NCBI GenBank assembly: GCA_030620095.1
Contig: JAUTXW010004486.1
Coordinates: 15,001 to 79,000 of the forward strand
Reading direction: 5' to 3'
Source: Kuschelorhynchus macadamiae
Lineage: Eukaryota; Arthropoda; Insecta; Coleoptera; Curculionidae
DNA length: 64,000 nt
The translations under genes and the position numbers were made by a program. The notes beneath the pieces were generated by a model. The model had not been told where the DNA came from. It ran no database searches and saw nothing but the letters and a program-made list of their open reading frames with translations. Every line of letters starts with the position of its first letter. Position 1 is the first letter of the stretch. Shown piece by piece: positions 17,057 to 27,412 of the stretch.

Positions 17057-17097
17057 CTGATGAGTCCCGATAGGATGAAAGTATTTGTACAACTATT
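17057..17097 (+). ncRNA. Hammerhead-like motif, type I layout
   Basis: CTGATGAG is followed by TCC, loop CGATA, GGA, then TGAAA, matching hammerhead core boxes with a G-U closing pair in stem II. A short GTA/TAC helix with loop TTTG follows as a candidate stem III. The base expected to be U16.1 is A, and the flanks do not pair as stem I, so this copy looks degenerate. Hammerheads are known from satellites and Penelope-like elements. Confidence 0.4.
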
Positions 17098-17339
17098 ATG
17101 TGTCTATAAAAACTTAAGGTAAGTGACATAATATGCTTGCTTAAATAATATTGTTTATATTATGTATTGAAATATTCCGTAGACAGACTAGTCTACATGT
17201 TGAGATATGTAACTTTATTAAATATTTGCTTCAATTAATTTAAAGTTAAATATCTTTATTCAGTTGCGAAAAAGCCAAAAAAAAATTTTCTTTGTCAATC
17301 TAAACGCAACAAATAATCTGAATACATCTAAAAAGGTTT

Positions 17340-17830
17340 ATTTGATCTAACACATTTCCAGCTTGTAGGAAATGGTTGAAGTCAAAGATTTATTCAGTTC
17401 CGAGCTAATCTTGTTCGTTTCGGCTTGTTTCTTCACTGAGATTTATAAGGGTGATGGTTTTGTTAAAATTGTCCATAATTCTTTTGTTTCTGATCTTGTT
17501 TTAGAGAGGAAATTGCGGCTTCGTATTTATGGGCATCGTCTTGGTCAAGGTTTCCGGGGATCGTCTTTATAATGCTTCCTAGTCCATTCAGAAGTCCTCT
17601 TTTAGGTCTGAATATTGGATGTATTGAGATACTTTTTTCTCGTTCTGCTTTTAGGAAGTACTGAAGGCTTTGGTTGAATGCCATTCTTTATAGCGGCTGT
17701 TACTGCTATGTACTTGGTTTCTAGGGTTTCGATGTTTTTGGCTATAGTTTAAAGGTCGATGTAATGGGTTAGGACATGTGTGTTACTTTGTCTTATTGCT
17801 GCTCCCATCTTGAGGGGTAGGATCCCTGGA
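17340..17830 (-). pseudogene. env-like remnant of errantivirus-like element
   Basis: The relic retains an N-terminal piece near 17830-17700, then in another frame a basic RPKR cleavage-type site followed by a Gly/Leu/Ile-rich fusion-peptide-like segment near 17600. A helical region follows, down to about 17340. This order is characteristic of insect errantivirus envelope proteins, which resemble baculovirus F proteins. At roughly 160 codons it covers only about a third of a usual env. There is at least one frame change between the two halves, and no transmembrane anchor was found. It cannot encode a working protein. Confidence 0.75.
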
Positions 17831-17899
17831 TAGTCACTCAGGTTTTGAATTTGGATCTTAATCCAAAATAAATTGGATTTGGAATTGAATTTGGTTCCT

Positions 17900-18500
17900 T
17901 AATCAATGCCCAGGGGGCATTAATAATCCGGGATTAAGGAACATCTGCAAAGTATTTTTAGCATTAGTTGTTTTGTTAGACTGATGATATATATTCAGTT
18001 CCGCTGCCGGCGATTATTCATATGTGGCGAACCGTGAAGAGTAATCAAGACAAAAATTGCATTAAATATATTGACTGCGTTAGAGTCTTCGATATGACAT
18101 GCTTACCCATACTTTGGAAAATCGTCGACAAGTGTAAGAAAGTTTTAGCCACTCGCTTGTAAAGTATCTAGATGTATAATTTCTAAAGGTTTGGTTGGAG
18201 TTGTATTCAGCATAAATTTTGCTTTTGTTGGATTTTTATCATATTCGTTAGCTTAACAAATGTCACAGATGTTATTGCGGTCTACTATATTTTTCTTTAG
18301 GTTTGAAAAAATATCTTTTGCGGATTTGGTTTTACGTTAATGCTTCTATTGTTGGTATTCTCTTCGAGATAGTTAATTATTATTTCTTTTCGCCGTTCTT
18401 TCGAGTTGACATCCTCTAGTAGGTTGTTGCATTTTGCTACATCATACGCCAAATTTTTGAATGCTTTTAGGATAATGTTACACACGAAAATGTAAAGCTT
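17900..18500 (-). pseudogene. Integrase relic (zinc-binding and catalytic core pieces)
   Basis: From about 18290 down, a CDIC pair fits the second half of the HHCC zinc finger. The linker PTKPLEIIHLDTLQ leads into the catalytic segment TLVDDF with a core Asp near 18130. Further down, LHGSPHM near 18040 and GSGTEY near 18005 fit the region of the second catalytic Asp, here replaced in context by Ser (expected D-x-G-T-E). The C-terminal part is missing and stops break the frame. Confidence 0.78.
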
Positions 18501-18589
18501 TTCATCTTCGAAGGATATTCCATATTTCTTATTTGGTTCAATATATTCTTTGAAGAAAATTATAACATAAATTCTTTAATTGTTCTTCC

Positions 18590-18895
18590 CTAGTTGAACG
18601 TGTATTCTTCTTTTTTTGGAAACGCTTGCTGTGTCAGTGGCCTTGTAGGATGGTAGTTTACCGTCTTACGGATAATTTGATTATAATAAAAGTTTAAAGG
18701 TTTTTCGCTTATAGGAATCCTTAAGATTAGATTTTCCTCTGCCATATATCTGCTTTCATTGGTGTCTGTTTCCATCTGTTGGACTTTCTTTTCATCTTCT
18801 AGTAATTCGCTTATTATTTGGAGTTCGTGCTCTGTTGTAGGTGCAAGATTGCTAGTAACCTCAGCTGGACCGAGTATTGATGGCGGTGATTGCAA
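18590..18895 (-). pseudogene. Spacer region between RNase H and integrase of the errantivirus-like element
   Basis: A 101-codon open frame rich in Glu, with ISEKPLNFYYNQIIRKT. The position and the motif fit the connection segment of errantivirus Pol. No catalytic function is assigned. Confidence 0.55.
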
Positions 18896-18929
18896 AGGGA
18901 GTCGTTGTCTTCATCTTCATCTTGGGGAT

Positions 18930-19500
18930 TTGCGTCGTAAGTTTCCTTAGAATAGATTTCAATTCTGGAAAGACTATCAGCGTTGGTGTTCCTTTCTTAC
19001 AAATGACTTCGTAATCATACCTTGCAGCTTTAGTCGCCATCTAACCAATTTAAAGCTCAAACTCTTTAGTGAAAATAGGCACTCAAGAGGTCGATGATAG
19101 GATAGATTTTGAACCTTTCGGCCTAAGAGGTATGGTCTAAAGTATTTAGTAGCCCAAACTATTGCGAGAATCTCTTTTCTATGATCATATACATGGTATC
19201 TATCTCGTTAATGTTCTCGAACCACATGCTATAGGTTTATCGCTGCCAATTGTAATTTGGAACATTATGGCTTCAATAGCAATAACAATTGCATCGGTGG
19301 TAACGATAAATGGCTTTGTAAAATCAGGGTACTGTAGAAGAGGTTTATTAGTGAAAAGGTTCTTACAGATTTTTACACAATTGAGGAATTCTGGAGTGAC
19401 CTCTATCTTGACATGTTTCTTGAGATATACAGTTAGAGATTTGGTCATTTTAGAAAAAATCTTTAATACATTTTTTGTAATATCCAAGAAGGCCAAGAAA
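18930..19500 (-). pseudogene. RNase H domain relic
   Basis: The frame 19496-19200 has LLQYPDFTKPFIVTTDA, with the first RNase H Asp in TTDA, and later PIACGSRTL (family norm A-S-R-T-L). Below 19165 the reading continues in another frame as KEILAIVWATKYFRPYL, which contains the conserved Glu, and then decays through stops. This is the standard Ty3/Gypsy tether-RNase H order. Confidence 0.82.
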
Positions 19501-19900
19501 CTTACACTTGTCAGCTAGAACTTTAAAGCTGGTTACTTGAAGACCTCGGAATATCTTTGATAGGTTTACTAGATGTTCTCGTAATGACGTGTTGAAGACG
19601 ATTATGTCGTCCATGCAGACTAAACAAATTTCTCCTTGTAGTTCTTTTAATACACCATCCATCACTCTCTGGTAGCCGGTGATTTCTTCAACCCAAAAGG
19701 CATTCCTTCGTACTCGTAATTTTACTTCGTACTGGCCATTTTTCACATTAAATTCCGTTGGAGGGATCGAATATCTATCGTCTATAGTCTTCTTTGTGTA
19801 GTCCACAACAATGCGCCATTTGAGATTTCCAAAAGCGTCGGGTTTTTTGAAACCACCCATATAGGTGAAGACCATGGTGATTGACTAGGTCGTATGATTC
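19450..19900 (-). pseudogene. Ty3/Gypsy reverse transcriptase relic
   Basis: 141 codons are open. Visible motifs are WRIVVDY (motif A, catalytic Asp), QRVMDGVL, and the active-site box LVCMDDIIVF at about 19606-19620, with Cys in place of the usual Tyr. A primer-grip-like segment and KCKFLG follow. Several codons are missing between motif A and the QRVMDG box, so the fold is not complete. It overlaps in another frame with the RNase H relic. Confidence 0.88.
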
Positions 19901-20229
19901 CTTAGTCAAGAATTGAATATATCTACTTTTTACCCCTTCGTTTTGAATATATGGACTGCGTCAGCTGAATACAGATGGTGTTGATCCAGATTGATTTCGC
20001 AACTCGTCACAGGGTCAAGAAAGGATTTTTTAAGATAATCGTCGGTTGTGCTAGTTATTTCAATAAAGGTCATTTGGTTGTAGGCGGTAGTAAGTGTTTC
20101 CCTTATTACTGCTCCTTAAATTGCTGGTCTGGGTATCATGATAGTGCTTTCGGTGTTTTTGACAGGAAGGCGGACAGGGTTGATTGTGGATCTCATTGAA
20201 TCGAATAAAACTTCGTTTTTTTTTTGGTT

Positions 20230-20560
20230 TTCATAGCATTCAACGGAAGGGCTGCATATTTTGTAATATACTTTGAAATTGGTAGTGCTACTTTAGCTTT
20301 TAAAAACTTTAAGTTGTCGAGTTATATAAGGTCGCGGAAAATCTGGCGAAATTCCAACAGACAAATTTGATTTCAGTATTTGAAATTCTGAAAAAATTAC
20401 AATTTTTGCACTATAGTCTTGTGAGTGATTTTGAAAGATCGAAGTTACAACAAAAAGTTCGTGAGTAATATTGTTTTTGAGATATATTTAGCGACATCTG
20501 GGTTTAGAAAGAATTTTGTAGCACCAGTGTCAATGAGGAGTTTAAATAGAGGATCTTCAA
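20230..20560 (-). pseudogene. Retroviral-type aspartic protease relic
   Basis: The minus strand encodes LIDTGAT with the DTG active site at 20531-20523, followed by KFFLNP. The upstream acidic, proline-rich segment is the end of gag. The downstream part passes through stops before RT. Catalytic residues are present, but the reading frame is not intact. Confidence 0.75.
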
Positions 20561-20638
20561 TTGAAATGTAGGGAAGCTCCTTTTTATCCGCATAGTTCTG
20601 TAGCTGTACTATCTTTCTTCGTCTGTTCTTTCGTCCTC

Positions 20639-21927
20639 TTAAAAATTGTCTTCGTATTGGTATTCGTAGCCATCTTGTTCGTATGGGGTATATACGTTTG
20701 GGGTATAGTTGGGCAAGGCTTCTTCCGCATATGGCTCAGGGACATTTTTACGGGCTTCGTCTTGTTGTTTTACGTTAAATAGTTCTTCAAAGGTAAAATT
20801 GGGCGTGGCTTGAGGCTGCATCCTGAAATTAGGTCTTTTGTGGGTTGTTGCTTTCGAGGTGGTACTTATAGCTTCAGGTTAAAAAGGTTGGGAAAGTCCT
20901 GGTCTATTTGTCCATACAATATGTTACTGGGTTGAAACCTTGGTGGTTGAATGACAGGTCTTGGATCATTAGTCGGTTTTTGAAAAAGGTTGTTGAGGGC
21001 TGTGGCCTGAAGGGTGGCTGCTGCTGGAACAATGGGGTTTGTGAATCGCTGGTTGCCATTGTAATTGATGGTGTTGCATTGGCTGTCTTGAGATTTGTTG
21101 CTACTGATGTGAAACGAAGAATGGTGTGAAAACCGGCTAGCATTGTATACTGAAAGGCTGCGTAGCTTTGCTAGTGTTTGGAGGAGTGTTGATTCTCTTC
21201 TGAAGGTATCTTTTAGTTTAGGTATTATTTTCTTCTTGAATATATTACATTGCTGAGGGGAGATTCGGTGATCCCATTGCTCTTATAACGGATTCCAAAG
21301 GTTCTTTAAGTCCAGCAAGGAAAGTCAGGGCCAGTTTTTTGAATAAATTCTTCCTTTTTTCATCTTTATTGTCATTGTGAAACTCAATATAATTGGATAT
21401 AGTGTTAAGACCCATTACTTTTACACAAAATTATTGCGGGTTTTCAGTGGGACCTTGTCTGAGATTACCGAGATCTCTAGTAAGGGAATTTTCGTTTCTT
21501 TAGTCAGCGAAATTTTTTACTAGGGTGTTTTTGGTGGCGTCCCAGTCGAAACAACCATATATCGAAATTACTTCCTTTGCTCTTCCTCTAAGTTTACTGA
21601 TGATGCCTCGAGTAATCATATAATTTTGAGAGCAGTTAACGTTAGAAATATTCCAACAAGGTGGTAACGTGAATAAAATTGAAAGTTCATTTGGGTTGCT
21701 ATCATAGTCAGGCACAATAGATAGATATTTAATGTCAAATATAGAAGTCCCCTTAGCGGAAAATTTTGTAGGTGTAGGTAGGTAAAACAGGATGGTTTAA
21801 GTTTGAATCTTGAATTGGGATAGTAGAAGTAGAAGAAGTAGCAATAGGAATAGGGGTGGTACTTTCATTTGTAGTTGTATTAAAAGAAAGAGCTCTAAAA
21901 TGTAAGAGTAAGTCTTGTTCAGAAGAT
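20639..21927 (-). pseudogene. gag relic of errantivirus-like element
   Basis: 21715-21500 reads as a capsid-type segment (PDYDSNPNELSILF, GIISKLRGRAKEVISIYG, FDWDATKNTLVKNF), a pattern typical of errantivirus Gag. 21143-20904 is Gln/Pro/Thr-rich. 20821-20639 is an acidic segment (PYAEEALPNYTPNV) leading to the protease. Frame changes separate these pieces. The N-terminal end meets the hAT MITE at 21928. Confidence 0.75.
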
Positions 21928-22687
21928 CAGTGGCGGCTCGCCAGGGGACGCTGATGAAACGCCGCTTCACCTACATTTTCCAATCATTTTACTTAAAAAT
22001 AAGAATATTTTTAATATAATAAGCATTTTGTTATCTACGTTTCTATTATAAAAATGTAAGTAGTATGTCTTATATAAATTGATATTATTTACTTAATTAT
22101 ACCATTATTTTCTATAACTAGTGCGTTATATACCCAACAAATAACAATGACTTAAAAACGTAGCGCGCTGAACATCTTTTTTGATAAGAGCGACCCGTTG
22201 AGGAATCACAATCAGCAGTTAACAAATTCCGCCTCAGACTCCCCCCGCACGCCTGCTTCCACGCTTAGATTTCTTTACGGCAACGCGATGGAATATCCGT
22301 AAGCTAAATAGAGATGGGAGCGGCATAAACCTGCTGCTGCAAGCTGCAGACGCTTGTTCGCTTATTATAGAATTAATGTAAATTAGTGTGTACGGATCAT
22401 CGGAGGCGGAAGCAGTTTTGCATCGTGGCGTGTATCGTAGTATATAACTATTTTCTAAGAACAAAAAAATATATTTAAGATCTTATAGATTCATATTATT
22501 TTCCCTAAGTATTAAAAAAGGCTCCAAAGCTATGGATAATTAACATCACATAAAATAAAGGTAAAAAATAGCCATTTTGAGCGTGGCACCCCGAAAATTT
22601 GTCGTCTGTAGTGCTATTTCTGCTTTCGGCGCTGTACACCTAGCTACGCTGCGTTTCACACGTTCTTAAATCCACGAGTCACCACTG
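21928..22687. mobile_element. hAT-type non-autonomous element (760 bp)
   Basis: Ends are CAGTGGCGGCTCG and the reverse complement of CGAGTCACCACTG. The 8-bp flanks CAGAAGAT (21920-21927) and CAGAAGAC (22688-22695) match at 7 of 8 positions, the 8-bp duplication typical of hAT. No transposase is seen inside; a 76-codon minus-strand frame (22464-22234) is unassigned. It inserted at the gag end of the LTR element. The terminal motif matches the element at 43032-43950. Confidence 0.85.
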
Positions 22688-22695
22688 CAGAAGAC

Positions 22696-25600
22696 ATAGG
22701 TTATGCTTACAAAAATAATGTGATGCTAAGTTGTTTAGTAATTTAAAAACTAACTTGCACTAAAACATTTATTCATTAGGAGCACTGCACTAAACTAAAC
22801 TTTTTCAAGTATCTTCTAGGGGGTGAACTTATGAAGAGATTTCCTCAAAAACAGGTTCTTTACTAGTTGACAAACGTTAAAACATAAGCGAGGATCCTAA
22901 GGAACTCTTGCACTTTTCTTCGACTGTGCTTGTGAAGAGTTATGAGTCCACGAGGTACTTTCTAAAAAGACGCTTTATTTAAAGTAACAGTATAACCACG
23001 TTTAATAACTTGAGTTTATTCATTACTTATTTCACTAGTCTACACATCTACTATTTATATAAATAAAAATGCGGATCTAAGTAGATTGCAATCTATAAAC
23101 TATGTCACTAAAACTGATGATACGCCGGGTTATGGAACCGTATGTATGTTACATAATGATTTGGCTATGCAACCTCAACAAATATTTTTATTTCATTTGA
23201 TTCCTTTTATAACAATCGTGTAAGATTTCAAGTATTATTATTACTCAAGATTAAAAGAAATTTTTATTTGGTATTAGTACACTTCACGATTAAGTGTATA
23301 CCGTTTTTTAATAAATAAATAAATAAATGACAATATTGACTGAGTCAATACATATTTTGTTAAGTAACTACACTGTAATATATGTCCGCTTTATCCGGGT
23401 TGATTTACGCAAATATTATAATTCAGTAAGCGGATACTAGATTAAGTGGATAATCAATTTACGTTGTTATCCTTCATATTACGAAGTGAAACAGGAATGG
23501 CCCTAACCAATATATATTAAATTAACCGTAAACCAATAAATAGTGAGATTACTAAAAGTATGGGACTTTGAAATGATTATCGTATATAATAGTTTTATGT
23601 CTATATACCAAAAATAATAAAATTTAGCAACATGATACTTCGTAAAATAGTTTAAATCTTTGTTTTGTAAATATTATTATTAATAAAGTATACTGACTAA
23701 CTAGTTTTAACTATTAATGTAGGTTATCCTTACTCCTGGGTAGGAAATCTAAAATGCTTGTATTAAAACATGCCTGAACGCATGTGCCCAATTTAGCCGA
23801 AGTACCACATACTGTTTCTTCCTTAAAAGCGAATAAAACAAAAAAAATAGACCGGTTTAAAATTCTTCTGACGAAACCATCTTTTACAACAATTTGTTTT
23901 ACTTTTTCCACATTTCGGTGTTATAGCTCTAATAACAAATGCTCCGACCGATGGTGGTACCAATCCACTTGTGTAAAAATTCTTTGACACTGATACCGAA
24001 GCATACATTAGTATGATACACTTCTTATATTAAAACGAAAAATAAAGCCTAGTCTATCCGAAAAAACGCAGATTGATAATTAAAACGAGATAGTAGATTA
24101 CATAAAAAATACCACCACATGAAGATCGAACCGTTAGAGTAAAAGCCTAAAGCTCTAACGCGGGCTTAGATCGTCAAGTAAGTAAATTATGTAACATTTT
24201 AATAACTACCCCAGAAATTCTCGTTAGATGACGTCTATGCTAAAATAATCCAGTGTATGTCGCGGAAATTACTTAACAAACGCGCTTTGGAAGTAGGCCT
24301 GGTCGATTAGCATTTGCTTGCCGTAACTCGCTTCGTAAGCCTTTATTCCAAAAATGCAAAAATAAAAAATGTATAAAATCAAAATATTCCAAAATTGTTT
24401 AAAAAAAATATTATAGGAAAAAATTATTTTGGGCGCAGGAACTAGCTTCGTTTGCTTTTTGTAAGTGTAAAAATAAAAATCAAACATTTATTAGGCAAAA
24501 AGCTGATAAACCCCAAAAAGGACGAAACCTGTGATTACAATTCCAGTGGCCGCGTATAGAAATCTAAGCTTTGGCTAGTTTAAAAAACTTACAATTTAAA
24601 AATCCTTGATGGACACTGGTGGTGACTATTTTTCTCATACATTAAAAGCATAAAGCCCGCAAGAATATTTAAAAGTGCCAAAACTACTAACACTTTATCT
24701 CATATACGTAATATTTATTGCATAAATGAAATTAAAACAACTCGTAGAAAATGAACTGAATTGCTTTGCAGCCACATATATTAAAATAGCACAAGGAATC
24801 CTAAAACTTACTAAAACTAGCAACAATTTACTTTATATAGGTACTCCGTATCCCATATAAAAGGAATAAAAAACTGAATCCTCCGTATTTCGAAAGTACA
24901 TCTATTCTGATTTCTAGCACTTTTATTCACTATCTATGTATTATTTTAATTAGGTGCATATGGTATACCAATTTTCGATCTACTTAAATTTTCTCAGACC
25001 CTCAAAGCATCTGAGGAGTTATTAGCAAATTTCTGTGCCAATATCGCGTTAAAAAGCCGACTTGTCAAAATGCCTTATAATCGCATCGCTAAGGCTCACC
25101 TTGAAAAAACTGTGTATTTTTGAAACTCAATTTTACCCAATTTCTGAACTCTGCACAAAAAAATGTAATATCATGTCTCGTAGCAAAGAAATGTGGCATT
25201 TGATCTATCTGATTTTGTCCTATAGGTACCGATACACTAGTAGTAAAACACAAAGCCAAGCAATTAAAGCTCATGCACGCCACATTTCTAAAATTTCTCA
25301 ACGTTTAGCCTTACCACCGACCGGGCTGAAAATTACACTAGTTTCTAGAAAAAGCCATTTCCTCGTTAAATTTACTTGGTTCATCTAGTATTACTGACTT
25401 TAAAACAGTCGCAATGTAATTCTGGAGACGTAATTTTTCAACCACTCAGGTGTACTTTAAGAATAGGTAAACCATTTCCGCTCGGAATTACTCTTTTCGA
25501 AAAAAAAAACCGTGGAATGTATCCAAATTGTATGAACAAAAAATGTTTTTATTTCGACCGCTATCCTAGGATTTCAGATAAGTATCCTATATTAATTTAG

Positions 25601-25879
25601 AATATTCTTTATATTCCTTATAATACTCCCGTTTTAGCTTACCTTCAAACCGTGTTTTTTCTATTTTTTTAAGCAACATCGCCTGCTCCAATATTGCCCT
25701 CTAACGAACTTGTCCGAGGTTTTTGACGGAATGCACACAGTAACAAGCTATATATATATAGACCATATCTTAACATCTATGATTTAAATAACACATATTA
25801 TCTTATTTTATATAAGTCATCTTACATCTAACTGTAAAAATCTCATTTAAAAAAATTAGCTGCTCAAAAGTTAGGAAGA
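22696..25879. other. AT-rich stretch with no recognised gene
   Basis: No protein family was recognised on either strand. Short open frames near 23714-24008 and 25062-25600 lack domain-like patterns. A short AAAT tetranucleotide run lies near 23310. Confidence 0.5.
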
Positions 25880-26690
25880 CTAGATTTTTTTTTGAGAGCT
25901 GAAAAATTATTTTTCTAAAATAACCTCATTGAAAGTTATATGGAACTGTGAAAACCATATCTATAAAATTTAAGTCATTCAGAGTTATAGGGAAAAACAA
26001 TCTTGGTCAAATTTTATTCTTAAATTAACTGTCATCAATAAAACATATTTGAACTCTGAAACCGTATTTAAAATTTTAAGGCAGTTCAGACATTATTATG
26101 AAAAAATGACAAATGTAAAAATATTTTTTTTAATAATTAACGCCACTAAAAGTTACATTGAACTGTAAAAACCATATTAGAAAAAAATTTAAGTAGTTTA
26201 AAGGTAACAGAAAAAAGACAGTTTTTTTGACAGCTGTCAAAATATACTTTTTAATAAATTACGTAACTAAGAGGTACACGGAACTGTACAAAAACCGTAT
26301 TTAAAAATTTTTAGGTAGTTTGGAAGTTACGGGAAAAAGACATTTTTTGCCATATATCAAAACATTTTTTTAATAGATGACGCCATTAAAAATCATATGA
26401 AACTGCGAAAACCGTATTTAAAAATTTTAAGCAGTTCAAAAGTTACGGGAAAAATATATTTGAGAACTGTCAAAGTATTTTTTCAAATAAATTCCGCTAC
26501 TAAAAGAATCTGGGAAAACAGTATTTAAAAAATTTAAGCAGTTCAAAATTTATTGGGAAAGAACATTTTTCAAATTTTATTCTTCAAATAAATTTCGCCA
26601 CTAAAAGTTACACGTATCGTGAAAACCGTATTTAAAAATTTTAAGCAATTTAGAGGAAAAAACAATTTTTTTGACAACTGTCAATCTATA
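25880..26690. repeat. Tandem array of about seven units, 106-124 bp each
   Basis: The marker AAAACCGTATTTAAAAATTT or a close variant recurs at about 25951, 26058, 26167, 26291, 26407, 26516 and 26622. Between markers, units share CACTAAAAGTTAC, AAGCAGTTCAAAAG and GACAACTGTCAAA. Units are clearly diverged. No function is evident. Confidence 0.85.
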
Positions 26691-26789
26691 TGACCCATAC
26701 TGTATACTAGTAACACAATTAATTAAGTTTTATATACAAAGAAATAAGAGAAATTTGACATGTTTCATTTTTGGTTTTTTCTTAACTAA

Positions 26790-27412
26790 CCGCTTCAAAA
26801 TAAAAGAGTTTTTCGTTGTTTGGAGGCCGCTTCTATATTTAGGGCTACTCTGCCTAATAAAAAAATTTATTTATATACAAACAAAATAGAAGAAATTGTT
26901 ATTTTCTCGGATGAAAATCATTTCAATCTTGTTATAATGGATGGAAGAAATACACATAAACGTTTGGAGTTAGTGGTAGATTTTCAGTTAATCTGTATTT
27001 ATATAATATGAAGGCAGGAACCCTAAGACTTTTCCATCGCATTAATGATAGGTTGACAAGTCAATTTTATATAGATATAATACAAAATGTTATGCTAAGA
27101 TCAGTGAGTAAAATCTTTTCTTAAAGAAATATTATTTTTCAGCAAGTTAACTGCCCTGTTCACATAGCAGAACAGGTTTTGGACTGGATGCGAAAACACA
27201 ATATAAATGTACTACCTGGACCCTTAAGGAGTCCAGATGTTAATCCCATGGAAAACGTTTGGGATGAAATTGTCAAAACAATGAATAAGGCAAACGATTT
27301 GCGTTCACAAAATAATATTGACTTATGGAATCGAGGAAATAAGGAACAATTATGATGCACATCATGCACAAAGACTGGTGGCATTGATACCCAAACATTT
27401 AACGATTTAATT
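26790..27412 (+). pseudogene. Second Tc1-like DD34E transposase relic
   Basis: The first catalytic Asp is in FSDENHFNL (codon 26910-26912). After a frame change, FQQVNCPVH has Val (27146-27148) where the second catalytic Asp belongs. NPMENVWDEI carries the Glu (27251-27253), 34 residues further on, the Tc1 spacing. The helix-turn-helix half is missing or unreadable, and I found no terminal inverted repeats. It is not closely similar to the element at 7468-9444, so it belongs to another Tc1 lineage. Confidence 0.88.

Larger units (their letters stand above)
17340..21927 (-). mobile_element. Errantivirus-like (Ty3/Gypsy with env) LTR retroelement remnant
   Basis: Minus-strand gag, protease, RT, RNase H, integrase and env-like pieces lie in canonical order from 21.9 down to 17.3 kb. 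Every gene is interrupted by stops and frame changes. The env part is much shorter than the family norm, integrase lacks its C-terminal part, and no LTR pair was found. The gag end is abutted by a hAT MITE. This is an old, dead copy of an insect endogenous-retrovirus type. Confidence 0.88.

Noticed and set aside
18759..20199. Plus-strand frames across the LTR element (18759, 19162, 19975)
   Set aside because: Antisense shadows of gag-pol on the minus strand.
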